A stretch of 64,000 nucleotides of DNA from Pardosa pseudoannulata (GCA_032207245.1 CM063507.1:94574146-94638145), one strand, 5' to 3'; counted from the first letter of the stretch, positions 1-11,267 are shown. Notes: generated by a model from the sequence alone, not told the origin. Program-made: numbers and translations.

Positions 1-448
1 GAGATATAAAAGTGAAAAGCGTTTCATTTGGGGGCGAAATCTGTTATTAATACTGTCAGGGGCAGATCAAAGTACTTGAGCGATTATTTGATATAAAAGT
101 GTTTAGGAGCGTTCACGTTTTCGTGGAGTCGGAACACGCAGTCGGGGCATGATCGCGTGCAGTTAAATATGTGTGGATTCGGAATATTTTCCACAGATTC
201 AGCGAGATCGTCACACTTCCATTAAAAACAAAAAAGCATTTCTAAAGATCCTAAACTAGTTTCACAGTTGGAAGTTTAGAGCTGGAATTCATTTTAATTT
301 GCAATTTTCCCCTTTCTAGTATGAAGTAAAGGGAATATTGTAATCGCGAAGAATTTCAGTTTGCTGATTTGCACGGAAATACTCACTTTGGCCATGCCTG
401 AAGCAATTCTAACAAGTTTGAATGCTATGGCGCAAGGAAGCTTTGACT
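1..448. other. Unassigned AT-rich DNA, no gene recognised
   Basis: No coding region with family resemblance is visible on either strand. Positions about 330-420 resemble 20310-20365 plus 20555-20600 (both contain 'attgtaa.cgcga', 'cggaaat' and 'atgcctgaa'). This is therefore probably a diverged dispersed repeat of unknown class; the second copy is interrupted by a SINE. Confidence 0.4.
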
Positions 449-680
449 TTAACCCTTTTTTTCTTGACGGTACTTATAAGTACCGCTTCATTCAAACATC
501 TATATAGTGTTCCTTCGCCAATTCGCACTTCATGTTTTGCGGATTTTTCCAAAATATTCATAAAAAACCGCGTGGTATGTATAAAATGTATAAAAAACAC
601 AAATGAACAAACTTCTTCATTTTCAAAGATATATAACTGAAACGCTAGATATTTATTAGTCCGTGGCTCCTAGACTTTTA
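449..680 (+). repeat. Possible single end of a TTAA-type (piggyBac-like) element
   Basis: TTAACCC at 449 is followed 20 bp later by a perfect 16-bp palindrome, GGTACTTATAAGTACC (469-484). This is the same spacing and layout as the better-supported TTAA elements at 4902 and 20728. No matching opposite terminus (..GGGTTAA) is found before the Helitron-like fragment begins near 680, so this is either a truncated copy or coincidence. The short ORFs crossing the region look like shadows. Confidence 0.35.
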
Positions 681-696
681 TGTATAGAATTTGTTG

Positions 697-1260
697 TTAA
701 CCCGTTCCGGTCTGATTTAATAATGAAAAAAAGTAACCATTTATTTTTTATTTAAAAAACTTGTTTCCTTTTACAATTCTTACATATTCCTAATTAAAAT
801 CCACTTTTTACATAGTGTTAAATAATATCAGAAAAGGTATAATTAAGAAAATATCAAAGCAAAACATTAATAAGGTATACAGATAATAGTCTTCAAGCTA
901 GTGGTACTTTTCAAAACAAAGTGCAAAGGAATTCTTAATTGTTTACACCGCCAAGTAGTCTCACTTTTAATTGGATTCTTGTAACACACACGGCATTTCT
1001 TAGTAGGTTTTCTTTTATTCTGACTCATCAATTTGGCAGTGACTTGTACCAAGAAATTCTAAATAAACAATATGTAATAGTGACCTGGGATTTCCACAAG
1101 TAACAAAAGTGTTGCTAAATTCAGTATACTAGAAATTATAAACTAAATTATCATATTTAACATTAACTTTAGTCGCATGACGAGTGTAGCTCGTCATTGT
1201 GCGGTATGGAATGAAAAACCAATGACGAGCTAGACTCGTCATTTTACAGGAAGGGGTTAA
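697..1260. mobile_element. piggyBac-like MITE, family 1, copy 1
   Basis: The element is 564 bp and flanked by TTAA. Its TIRs are degraded (TTAACCCGTTCC at the left, GGAAGGGGTTAA at the right). It is nearly colinear with 1545-2108. Two hairpins lie near the right end: 1177-1197 (ATGACGAG/CTCGTCAT, loop 5) and 1222-1242 (same stem, different loop). There is no transposase, so it is non-autonomous. The assignment to piggyBac rests on the TTAA duplication and TIR form. Confidence 0.75.
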
Positions 1261-1544
1261 TACTGGTGATAAAATTGTCATTGCAACAAAAAATAACAGA
1301 TGATTCAATTTGAAATTGTCACATATGTACTCAATCTATTATTTAAGCCAAATATGAAAGAAAATTATTGACGTCATATCTAAGTTTAGGGATAAAACGT
1401 ATAAAAATAATGCAGATGAAATTTAACTAATTTAGAATAAGAAATGATTCAATGAAATGGTTAAAAGAATGACGTCATAATACCAAAAAATGTTATTTTT
1501 ACCTATTTATTATGTAATAAATGGATAAATTTAATTGCTTGCTC

Positions 1545-2108
1545 TTAACCCCTTCCGGTATGATTTAATAATGAAAAACTGTGCATGAAATAACCATTTA
1601 ATTTTTATTTAAAAAACTTGTTTCCTCTTACAATTCTTACATATTCTTAATTAAAATCCACTTTTTACATAGTGTTAAATAATATCAGAAACAGTAAAAT
1701 TAAGAAAATATCAAAGCAAAACATTAATAAGGTATACAGATAATAGTCTTCAAACTAGTGGTACTTTTCAAAACAAAGTGCAAAGGAATTCTTAATTGTT
1801 TACACCGCCAAGTAATCTCACTTTTAATTGGATTCTTGTAACACACGCGGCATTTCTTAGTAGGTTTTCTTTTATTCTGACTCATTCATTTGGCAATGAC
1901 TTGTACCAAGTAAACAATATGCAATAGTGACTTGTGATTTTCACGAGTGATAAAAGTGTTGCCAAATTCAGTACACTAGAAATTTTAAACTAAATTAATT
2001 ATATTTAACAGTAACTTTAATCTCATGACGAGTGTAGGTCGTCATTGTGCGGTATGAAATGAAAAACTAATGACGAGCTAGACTCGTTATTTTACCGGAA
2101 GGGGTTAA
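1545..2108. mobile_element. piggyBac-like MITE, family 1, copy 2
   Basis: The element is 564 bp, bounded by TTAA, with a perfect 16-bp terminal inverted repeat TTAACCCCTTCCGGTA (1545-1560) against its complement at 2093-2108. It interrupts the Helitron-like sequence between 'gcttgctc' and 'ccggggaaaat'. A subterminal hairpin lies at 2070-2090, with one mismatch in the stem. No coding capacity is present. Confidence 0.85.
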
Positions 2109-2312
2109 CCGGGGAAAATAGGGCTTGAAATAATGGCCTTAAAAGCTCGAAAATGGAGGTGAATTTCGTACATTTTAAAGACTCACTTTGAATTTTTCTA
2201 ACCCTAGCTCATCAATAATTCGTTATGGATGCCCGTATCTATTCCAGGTCCAACCACTTAATAAATTCGATGACAGACAGACAGATAACTTTGGCTATTA
2301 TAATATAAAGGA

Positions 2313-2471
2313 TGTTTGAAGAGCAGGTGCAATTAAGCCGGTATCTGCATGCTATGTATTGACGAAGCTATGAGCGACACGCTCTTATAGACCAAACTGT
2401 ACATTGAAAATGCTGAATTTTTATAATTTAAAAGAAAAGTATTAAAGTTCTAATAAAAGTTTTGTTCACTT
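2313..2471. other. Short unassigned spacer
   Basis: Nothing recognisable lies between the Helitron-like 5' end and the SINE target duplication. Confidence 0.4.
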
Positions 2472-2485
2472 TCTACATTTCTATT

Positions 2486-2668
2486 GCCGAACAATGGCCG
2501 AATGGTTAGGGTGCTGGCTTTCGGAACCGGAGTTCTTGGGTTCGAATCCCACTTTGGCATGGATGTCCGTAGCCGTTCGGAATCGGCTTTAAGCAGTAGG
2601 TCCCGGTCTCATTAGCCCTCGTGTTGCAAAAAGCAGACCGTAGTACTCCAAACCAAACCAAACCAAAA
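2486..2668 (+). mobile_element. tRNA-derived SINE, (CCAAA)n tail
   Basis: The RNA polymerase III promoter is recognisable: A box TGGCCGAATGGTTAGG and B box GGTTCGAATCCC. A SINE body follows ('gccgttcggaatcggctt', 'aagcagtaggtcccggtctc'), with an accaaaccaaacc tail. A perfect 14-bp target duplication, TCTACATTTCTATT, flanks it at 2472-2485 and 2669-2682. This is a well-preserved and recent copy. Confidence 0.9.
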
Positions 2669-2682
2669 TCTACATTTCTATT

Positions 2683-3669
2683 AGTTATGTTTTTTAATTC
2701 GCTTTCAAAATCTTACCTTTTATCTTTGTTTTCCTCAAAATTATTTTTCTTCGTTAATTTTTTGTTTCATTGTGTTAATATACTTTGCAACCTGTTTAGT
2801 ACAATTTGTCCCTAGAGGATTTAGTACCATTACACTAATTAACCTACTAAACTAAAATCAAGGCGATTGTACTTGGTGCCATTGCGTAAAGTGACTTGTG
2901 GAGGGAGGGGGAGAACTTTTGCAATTGTATAAGGATTTTTTTTTTTCTACCGATGCAAGCAACGTTATCTGCCTTGTTGTGCAAGATCCCAATCAGAAAG
3001 TGACTTGACAGATGTATGTTGCTCAAACGTTTCATCGATTAAATCCACTGCACCGATCTGCTCCTTTACACCATATCTTTCTCAACAATCCATTACTATA
3101 AATGTGTTATTAAATCTTGTACAGTAGCGAAGTCTTTAGTTAATCATCTGACATTCCCTTTGATAGCTCGACTTCCCCTATCACTATCTGTTACAGCTGG
3201 TTTCTCTGATCTGCAGCGATATCTTTAACGATCTGTTCTGCCCTGTCTGTTCTCATCCATTTTGATCAAACCAGGTACTTAATACCCAATCAAGATGTAC
3301 TAACCTCTAATAGCTACTTTTGAATACGGATAACTGATAATTGGTTAATTGGGCATAGACATCGCAGACAAGTTGAAAGAAAAATCGGGTTGTGTAAACA
3401 CAGAAAAGCCTTGAGTTGACAGATAAGGCTTCTACCAGCAGATGAAATGGGATGTTCTTTTTCATTAACCTTTGGAGGCTTATTTAGCTTATAGACAACC
3501 GCTTTCGGAAAACACGAGCATCGTCACGTAAGCTCTTGATTAGTTGATAGTACAAAAAACAAGTACATTTTGTGCCAGAGTTGGTTGATTGGTAATAGAT
3601 CGATTTAAATCATTGGATTAAAAAAATCGATTTAAATTAAGAATACTCGTCTGCATGTGGATCAATGTC
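2683..3669. other. Unassigned AT-rich DNA, possibly a LINE 3' tail at the left
   Basis: The stretch 2683-2850 (ending '..ttagtaccattacactaattaacc') vaguely resembles the LINE 3' tails near 6640 and 17560. The rest has no recognised gene. The 12-mer atcgatttaaat occurs at about 3600 and again at about 3628, immediately before the hAT element. Confidence 0.3.
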
Positions 3670-3677
3670 GTCTAATC

Positions 3678-4748
3678 CAGTGGTGCGCAAATTAGGGGTC
3701 GCGACCCCTGTGGGGGTCGCCAGAAGTTTTTTTGGGGTCGCCAAATTTTTATGAAATGCATTATCCCAGAATGCTGCGAGGGATATTTGATTTGAGAAAT
3801 GAAGTGTACATGTTTTTAATCGAAAAGAAACATAGATTGGCAAGTTATTATATCAATGAAGTTTGGCTAGGGAAGCTGAGCTATTTAGTTGATATTTTCG
3901 AAAAACTTAACGACTTAAATGAGCTTGCAGGGTGAGAACTTAACTATCATAAATGCAGCCAGTAAAATTTAAGCTTTTAAGACTTAAGTTTAGTCTCTGG
4001 CAAACTGAACTGAATAAAAACAAAACCGACATGTTCCCTTGCTTTAACGATTTTATCAAGGAAAATAATATAGATATATTTACATTTAAAAACATCATTT
4101 CCAATCACATTGAAAAGTTAAAGAAATATTTTTCGAGAAGTTTCAAGGATTTTCCTGAAAACGATCTTGGTTGGATTCGTGATCTATTTTCCTTTGATAT
4201 ATTCAGTTCAACTCTTCAAATTAGTGAGAAAGAGCAATTGATAGATCTAATTAGTGATTATACTCTTCGAAATCAATTTAAGACTCAGCCTTGCCAAAAA
4301 TTTTGGCTATCCGTGGAAAAACAATATCCCGTTTTATGCAAGAATGCCATCAGAGTGTTAATACAATTTGCATCAACGTATTTATGTGAAACTGGATTTA
4401 GCAAACTAGTTTCAATAAAAACTAAATACCGCTCGCGTTTAAACCCTGAAGATGATATGCGAATTGCAATTAGCAACATACATCCAAACATCGATGAGAT
4501 AATTAGAAACTTGCAGCCACATACATCTCATTAAAGGGCAATTTACTGATTTTTGTGTTATACAAAAAGTATTTTCTTAAAATTATAAATAAAATTAATA
4601 TGAGTCAAATATGATGATGTTTTTATTCGATGAAACGAAAGAAATGCGAGAAATATACATAGTATTTGTGAACATTTATCTCTAGGGGTCGCCAAAAATT
4701 TTCTCTCTACAAAAGGGGTCGCAGTCGAAAAAAGTTTGCGCACCACTG
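3678..4748 (+). mobile_element. hAT DNA transposon, internally deleted, with 8-bp TSD
   Basis: Terminal inverted repeats are CAGTGGTGCGCAAA at 3678 and TTTGCGCACCACTG ending at 4748. A perfect 8-bp duplication GTCTAATC (3670-3677 and 4749-4756) is diagnostic of hAT. The subterminal regions repeat 'ggggtcgc' on both sides. The element carries remains of a ZBED5/SCAND3-like transposase (next entry). At 1.07 kb it is much shorter than an autonomous element. Confidence 0.92.
3762..4534 (+). pseudogene. hAT transposase remains, C-terminal part (ZBED5-like)
   Basis: Two blocks are visible. Positions about 3778-3935 encode a peptide containing FDLRNEVYMFLIEKK. Positions 3953-4534 encode 193 residues ending in the hAT dimerisation region (FWLSVEKQYPVLCKNAIRVL, then ETGFSKLVSIKTKYRSRL). 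Both match the C-terminal half of the transposase-derived ZBED5/SCAND3-like family. A frame break separates them near 3935-3953. The BED finger and the catalytic core upstream are absent because the element is internally deleted. It cannot encode an active transposase. The nested ATG at 3953 is an arbitrary in-frame start. Confidence 0.85.
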
Positions 4749-4901
4749 GTCTAATCTATGTGCATCTCTTGTTGGCTGAATCACATCCACGGCGCACGTA
4801 TTGCAAGACACCTTTTACAATCAAACACATTTTAACCTTGTGCTGTTCCTTTAGAACAATTTTCATAAAATATTTCCGAATTTCATTGCCGAATCGTAAT
4901 A

Positions 4902-6242
4902 TTAACCCATTAACGCCCAGCGTCCTCATTTGAGGACAGTCAAAAAATGGTTTGTAGAGTTTTTGTTTTCTTGAAACGATTCTTCCTTTTTAATGGAAAT
5001 AGATATTAATCTTATGAATAATCTCCCAAGTTTTCAAATATGATCTTATCTATAATTTTGTCATTTCGATCGGCATTTTATGATTTCCAAGCTTAGAATA
5101 GGAACGTATTATGACCGGTATTCTGAACGCATACCGGTCAAAATCATGGCGAATAGCCATATCTGTAATAAGTCATCTCTTTTCAGTACTTTTTTTCATA
5201 TACATGGTTTCCGCGCACCTGAAAAATCATGGATTTAGACAATGGATTAATTTTGTCATGGTAAGTCTTGATTTTTCAAGTAAAATGAGTAAAAGTCATG
5301 GAAAGTCATGGATCCGCTAAACTACCGATTAAAAAAAAATGCATTTAATTGTTTAATTCTATTTTTACTTGTCATTTAGCTGAAGTTACTGAGTTTGGTA
5401 TTTATTTATTATCCTATTGACCATATTACCAAGTAAAATTTGTTCACCAAGGAAACTCAAATCAAGAAAGCTTAATGGGTTCGTAAATGTATATTATTCT
5501 GGTTTTTTCTTAAATTTTAGATTAAAATTTTAATATAATAATTATTTTTTAATAAAAATTAGTTAAGATTTTTCCACAAAATATAAGTTTATCTCTAGGG
5601 ATATTGTATATAAACATTATAGGGTTATATTTGGCTATTATTCATGGTCACCTGGATAATACCAAAGTACCCTGAATTCAAATTGGAAACATTTTGATTG
5701 AAAAATTGCTATATGATTAAACTTAGGTATGTAGAGACAATTTATTTTTATATATGTGAGTTTATTAACACTTATAAAGTAAGTTTATAGTTTTTTTATG
5801 ATAAAATTCCTGTAATTTCTCTAAAAGCATATATTTTATTTGTTTATACATCAGAAGTTTTATTCATATATACTTTAAACGAAAGCTTTTTAAAGTCATG
5901 GAAAATGATCTTCTAAATCAGGGAAAGTCATGAAAAGTCATGGATTTGAAAAATTTTATTTTGGCAGATACCCTGCATATATGATAGCAAATAAATCTCT
6001 CATCACGAAGTTTTCCTTTTTTTAAGGCATCTTGTTATGTTTTAGAATGACACCTCCTCACTAATGATGACTTAATGTCATATTTAAAGGTGTTTAAATT
6101 TCATATTTTGTTTTACTTCCAGGTGTCTATGATAGCTTCTATGTTAGGTATTTACTAATATATAGTCATCACTTTATATTAGTAAATACCTATACATCAC
6201 GTTTACTAATATATAGTCAATATCCGGGCGTTAATGGGTTAA
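4902..6242. mobile_element. piggyBac-like TTAA element, family 2, with a nested insertion
   Basis: A 17-bp perfect terminal inverted repeat TTAACCCATTAACGCCC (4902) pairs with GGGCGTTAATGGGTTAA (ending 6242); TTAA is the target. The left end carries a subterminal hairpin GTCCTCATTTGAGGAC at 4922-4937. A second hairpin lies at 5113-5139 (GACCGGTA/TACCGGTC). Removing the nested element at 5203-5975 leaves a MITE of about 560 bp. A partial second copy, without the nested insert, lies reversed at 9535-9830. The short ORFs inside are not credible genes. Confidence 0.85.
5203..5975. mobile_element. Nested non-autonomous DNA element with 6-bp TSD, copy 1
   Basis: The ends are CATGGTTTCCGCGCACC and the complement of CAGGGTATCTGCC, an imperfect hAT-like TIR. 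The interior repeats 'aagtcatgga' several times near both ends. It is flanked by CATATA on both sides (5197-5202 and 5976-5981). The related TTAA element at 9535-9830 shows the uninterrupted sequence 'ctcatatacgatagc', which is the empty site. A second copy lies at 21797-22532. Confidence 0.85.
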
Positions 6243-6831
6243 TATCGGGGAAACGCCGCATTCAGGCTTATTTCCCTTTTTTCACTGCACTGGCTTTTAT
6301 TTTGAAATCTGATTTCTGTAATTTTTAGTTTAGTTTTAAATTATTTCATTTTTAATTGTTCATCCATGGCTTCTTTAGTTAACTTTTACAAACCTTCTAG
6401 ATAGAATGTTTTTATCTCATTCAATTTTTTACTTGTGTATTAACGTCGAATGTTTTTTTATGCGTTTTTGACTTCTTTAAAATTTTACCTTTTGATATTC
6501 TCAAAATGTTTTTACTTGTAATTTTTTATGGTACTACCGTAGTGTTATTTAGTTATTTTCATAAAATTTGCTCGGCAAAGCATGTCTGCTAGATTTTGTA
6601 CCCTTAAACACTAATTAATCATATGTCCTTTTTTAGAATTCAGTGCAATTAAACTTCATAAAACCAATCACTAATCAACCCTCCAACGAAATTAAGAATA
6701 CATTTTGCCGTACTTTGTAAATTCTAAGCAAAGTTTTTTAAATTGCAGATAGAGGGCTTCACCAACTGCATTAGAAGTCACAGTATATTATACCTTAGCG
6801 TCTCCAAAAATCGCTGAATAAGTAGTATACT
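6243..6831. other. AT-rich DNA with a probable LINE 3' tail
   Basis: No gene is seen. Positions about 6340-6690 end in 'aaacttcataaaaccaatcac', similar to the tails near 17590 and 51050 that follow LINE remains. It is therefore probably a 5'-truncated LINE 3' UTR. Boundaries are unclear. Confidence 0.35.
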
Positions 6832-6915
6832 CTTCGGTACCAGAATTCGTGGGCTCGATTCCTATAGATGATCGTAGTCTTTTGGAATCGGCTTTAAGCA
6901 GTAGGTCATGGCTTT
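6832..6915 (+). mobile_element. Degenerate SINE fragment
   Basis: It matches the middle of the SINE at 2486-2668: a decayed B-box region (gggctcgattcc), then 'ttttggaatcggctttaa' and 'gcagtaggtc'. The A box and tail are not recognisable. Confidence 0.65.
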
Positions 6916-7089
6916 TAATTAAACTTTACTAATATACTTTGTAAATATTATTAATGTTGAATTTTTAAGGCTCTTTTGATGCCTTAAATTTCTTTCGTAT
7001 TCAAAAGCTGTTCGCTCATTTTTTAGACGATTTTGGCTAGCGGTATTAAAAAATCTTTCGTTGCAAAATAAGTAACTGCAATTGTACTG

Positions 7090-7490
7090 CAAAAAAATTA
7101 TTTACGTAATATCTAAGTTTAGTGGAAATACGTATGGAATAATGCAGAAGATATTTAAATAATCTAAAATAAATGATTAAATGAGATGGTTAAAGCAATG
7201 ACGTCATAATGCTAGAAAAAAAATTAACACATAATAAATTGGTAAACAATTTATTATGTGATAAATTGATAAATGCAATCGCTTGCTCTTTAAATGGGGC
7301 TTGATATAATCGCATGAAACGCTCGAAAGGGGGTAAGGGGTGGATTTCGAACTTTTTGAAGATGGCAGTATTTTTCGCTGTGATACGAAGCTTATTCATG
7401 CCAATTTATTTTAGAATCGGATCGGTAGTTTAGGAGAAGATAAACTTGATTCGCTTTGAATTTTGCTAACTCTAACTCAACAAAAATCCA
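7090..7490 (-). mobile_element. Helitron-like fragment, minus strand
   Basis: Reversed, it matches the family body: the 'gacgtcataatgctag', 'tttcgctgtgat' and 'tcggtagtttaggagaag' blocks. Both termini are missing. It ends at 'atatggata', where the family 5' segment should continue. Confidence 0.65.
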
Positions 7491-7499
7491 ATATGGATA

Positions 7500-8030
7500 A
7501 TCGTCCAGGGGACGAACCCCCCAAAATTACACTTGAATACTTCGTTTTAAAATTGCCCCTATTATTTTCCTCAGCCCGGGCATGCTGGGCTGCCAAGTGT
7601 CCCGCTAACCGTCCGTTAGAAAGAAGCACATCATTCGTCGTGGCCGACCATAACTTTTATTTCATCCTATAAAAATAGCACAGAATCCAAAGACGTCTGA
7701 ACCGGACGGTGTCAGAACGTTCTCTCTCAGTAATGCCAACCTTCTGCGAGAGACGGCTAAAACCAGTGTGTGTGTTTTTAATGTCGTAGGAAAAAATGCT
7801 GAGGCAACTGTTTTTTGCTTATAGAAAGTAACCTTTGATTAGAGCCATCTGCTAAAGTGTGGCGTTCCAGATGAGCATTATAGCTGATCATTACAGATTT
7901 TTCCTGCGAGAGTTATGATTTAGACTTCCTGCGAGACTTCCTAATTAAAATGTCAAGCCATATCATTTTCTTTTTTGGAAATCATAGAAAGAATTTCGGG
8001 GTTATGCTGAAGGAATGAAAACATTACAGG
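7500..8030. other. Unassigned spacer
   Basis: No coding region, repeat or RNA gene is recognised. The composition is slightly richer in G+C around 7500-7750 than in the neighbours. Confidence 0.4.
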
Positions 8031-8583
8031 TCTTATTACAGGTCCAACCTCTTCATAAATTAAAGGACAGACAGACAGATATCTTAGAATATTATTGCAT
8101 TACGAGAAGGAAGTTTAAGGATTGAAAACATGAAATGTTTGTGCCAGGGACATCCGTACAAGAATACGTGAATTTAATAAAATAAAATTAAAATCATAAA
8201 AAGTTGAAAAGATAGTAAACTTATTTTAAAAATAATAAAACAACTTTAGGAATAAGAATTAAAAAAAAAAATGCAGAAAACATTAAATTAGACATCTAGA
8301 AAAATTTGGTTGCGTCAGGGACAGAACCGTCGACCTGAGAAGAACGACGATCAAATGGGCAGACACTCTACCGGACATGTCACGCCTACACATGGTGAGT
8401 GAACTAGAGTATAGAGGGTAATGTAAAAAACAGTTCAGAAATTTAAATATCACTTTTCGCCCTCGCCATCCTATCAAGAATGAATTTAGTATAGAATAAG
8501 GCTTGCAATAATAGCATTAAACGCTCGAAAAGGGGGGGGGGGGATGGTGTTGACTTCGAACTCGCTTTGAATTTTGCTAACCC

Positions 8584-9915
8584 AGGCTTGCAATTCCACC
8601 ACTTTTCTCACCTTCAGTCACTTTTTTTACAATAGATCACTTTTAGTCACTTTTTTAAGTAAAAAGTAAATTTTAGTCACTTTTTTCATAGTGTATCACA
8701 GCAAAAGACTGTTGTTGAAAAAGAAAATCTGAATTAATAACAAAATATTTTAATAAAAGACCAAAATGTGATGCTCTAATCTTATTTTCTTATTAAAATA
8801 TAATTAGTCATATGGTTTCCAGAATTTAGTGATTTTAAAAAGTCGTAAAGAAGTTTCTGAAATCTAGATTTGTACTGAAATATACATTAAATACATTAAA
8901 GTAATTTACGTCAAAGCACACATTTCTTTTTTTCTTTTTCTTCACACTTTTCGTTTAGATACTCTAATCTAGCTATGTACATATTTCAAAACGTCATTAA
9001 TATATGCAGAAAATTGTGATTATAAATTAATATATTGTATGTATTCAAATCTAATTTAAAGATTTTCTTGAATTAAAAGCAATGTTGAGTTGTGTTAAAC
9101 AAAATTTTTAACCTTTTCTGTATTTGACGCTAAAATAATGTCTTGCATGAATCATTTGATTTAGAGTTAAAATAAATAGAAAAATCTTAATAATAGCATC
9201 TGTAATCAAGAGAAGAAAAAAAAACAGCTTTTTTTTCAATTTTTAGTCACTTTTTAGTCACTTATTCTGTATTATTTGTCACTTTTCTCACCTTTTTGGA
9301 AATACCTCAGTTGCAAGCCTGTAAACTTCATTTGACCTTGACCCTATCAGTATCTGTCCATATGATTACCTGTTCCTATATAAATACAGTAAATACCAGT
9401 ACAGCTTGGCAATATTTGTTGTTTTTTAGCTTATTTAAATTTTGTATCTTTTAGGTACAAGCGGTAGTATTAAGATTTAAGTTTTTTTTTTCGTATGATT
9501 GTAATTAACTATCTCAACACTCGTTTTCCTTACATTAACCCATTAACACCCGGATATTTCTGATGACTATATATTAGTAAATACCTACCATAGAAGCTAT
9601 TATAGACACCTGGAAGTAAAACAAAATCTGAAATTTAAACACCTTTAAATGTGACATCAAGTCATCATTAGCGAGGAGGTGTCATTTTAAAACATAATAA
9701 GATGTCTTTAAAAAAAAAGAAAACTTCGTGATAAGAGATTTATTTGCTATCGTATATGAGAAAAGTACTGAAAAGAGATGACTTATTACAGATATGGCTA
9801 TTCGCCATGATTTTGACTTATGCCATGATAGTCACTTCGCCATGATTAGTCACTTATTCTGTATTATTTGTCACTTTTCTCACCTTTTTGGAAGTACCTC
9901 AGCAGTTGCGAGCCT
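8584..9915. mobile_element. hAT-like element in the left arm of the palindrome
   Basis: The ends are AGGCTTGCAA (8584) and TTGCGAGCCT (ending 9915). The flanks GCTAACCC (8576-8583) and GCTAATCC (9916-9923) match at 7 of 8 bases, as expected of an aged hAT duplication. The interior has repeated 'agtcactttt'. The right-end sequence occurs twice (9243-9320 and 9840-9915), with unrelated DNA between. The element was therefore itself invaded or partly duplicated. No transposase is seen. Confidence 0.65.
9535..9830 (-). mobile_element. Truncated TTAA element, family 2 (empty-site copy)
   Basis: It begins TTAACCCATTAACACCCGG and is the reverse complement of 5110-5200 plus 5976-6242. It lacks the nested 6-bp-TSD element and shows one copy of its target (ctcatatacgatag). 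It is cut off near 9830, before the family's left terminus. Confidence 0.8.
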
Positions 9916-10609
9916 GCTAATCCTAACTCATCAATAATCCATTGTGGATGCCTGTAGTCATTCCAAGTACAACTGCTTCATAAATTCGAGGACATATTGG
10001 ACAGACAACTTAGGCTATTATTTTCCCTTATATAATAATAGCCTAAGTTGTCTGTCCGCGAATTTCTGAAGCGGTTGTACCTGGAATGGATATAGGTATC
10101 CATATTGCATTTTTCATGAGTTAGTGTTAGGAAAATTGAAAGCGAGTTCGAAATCCACCCCATCCCCCCTTTTTGAGCGTTTAATGCTATTATTTCAAGC
10201 CTTATCCTTCCTTTTATTCTATACGAAATTCATTCTTGATAGGATGGCAAAGGCGGAGAGTAATATTTAAATTTCTGGACAGTATCTACTTGAACCTTCA
10301 TATACTCTAACAAGTTCACTCACAACTTGAAGGAGATGTAGAATTTGGTAGAATGTCTGCCCACTTGATCTGGGGTACTTCTGAGGTTGACTGTTCTATC
10401 CCCGATGCAGCCAATTTTTTTTAATGTCTAATAATTTTAATATTTTCTGCTTTTTCTTTTAAATTCTTATTTCAAAAGTTGTTTTATTATTTTTAAAATA
10501 AATTTTTACTATTTTCTCAACTTTTTATAATTTTTATTATTTTTATTTTATTAAATTCACGTATTGCTTTACGGATGTCCCTGGCCACATAAACATTTCC
10601 TGTTGTGTA

Positions 10610-11267
10610 TCCTTAAAGTTTCTTCTCGTAATGTAATAATAGCCTCAGTTATCTGCCCGTTTGTCCTCGAAGTTATGAAGCTGTTGGACCTGGAATGGAT
10701 AGAGCATCCATATTGGATTTTTGATGACTTGCGGTTTGCAAAGCGAGTAAAATTTATCTTTTCCTAATCGATCTGATTCTGAAGTAAATTGGTATGAATA
10801 AGCTTCGTATCACAGCGAAAAATACTGTCCTCTTTAAAACGTTCGAAATCTTCCCCGTTCCCCTTTCGAGCGTTTAATGCCATTATATCGAGCCCCATTT
10901 TAAGAGCAAGCGATTAAATTTATCAATTTATCACACAATAAATATTTAAAAATAACATTTTTTCTAGCATTATGACGTCATTCCTTTAACTATCTCATTT
11001 AATCATTTATTTTAAATTATGTAAATATCGTCTGCATTATTTCCATACGTTTTATCACTAAACTTAGATATTACATAAATAATTTTCTTTTTTATTTGAC
11101 TTAAATAATAGAATAAGTACATATGTGATAATTTTAATCGATTATTTTTGTTGAAAGGTAATTCTTAGTCAAAGAAACAAACTTTTTTACCTGCCTCATA
11201 CAGTTCTTTACAATTCTGGAGAATTAAAAATTTTACTGATCCCGTCATATGACGGGCTATATGCTAG
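10610..11267 (+). mobile_element. Helitron-like non-autonomous element
   Basis: The 5' end is probably A/TCCTTAAAG near 10610; a shorter related 5' motif appears in the palindrome. The 3' end is diagnostic: palindrome CCCGTCATATGACGGG at 11241-11256, seven bases, then CTAG at 11264-11267 followed by host T. The A/T flank, TC start, 3' hairpin and CTRR end fit Helitrons. There is no Rep/helicase. The 5' boundary is less certain than the 3' one. Confidence 0.7.

Larger units (their letters stand above)
680..2312 (-). mobile_element. Helitron-like fragment, minus strand, split by two TTAA MITEs
   Basis: Pieces 680-700, 1261-1544 and 2109-2312 align, reversed, with the Helitron-like family copies at 13615-14415 and elsewhere. 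They include the 'gacgtca..tctaagtttag' block, the 'ccaggtccaacc' block and a degenerate 5' terminus (ggctattataatataaagga). The family's 3' end is missing on the left. Two MITEs sit exactly at TTAA sites of the family sequence, so they entered after the Helitron. Confidence 0.65.
8040..10705. repeat. Large inverted repeat: head-to-head Helitron-like copies, centre near 10022
   Basis: Left arm 8040-8583 plus 9916-10022 is the reverse complement of right arm 10022-10705. Both arms contain, from the centre outward, the Helitron-like 5' region, the 'ctttaatgc..tatt' block, a segment with 'ttcattcttgataggatgg', a poly-A/T-rich stretch and a second 5'-type end ('ttctcgtaatg.aataata'). The left arm is interrupted by an hAT element (8584-9915). 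Without that insertion the structure would be an almost continuous palindrome with arms of about 640-680 bp. Confidence 0.75.
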
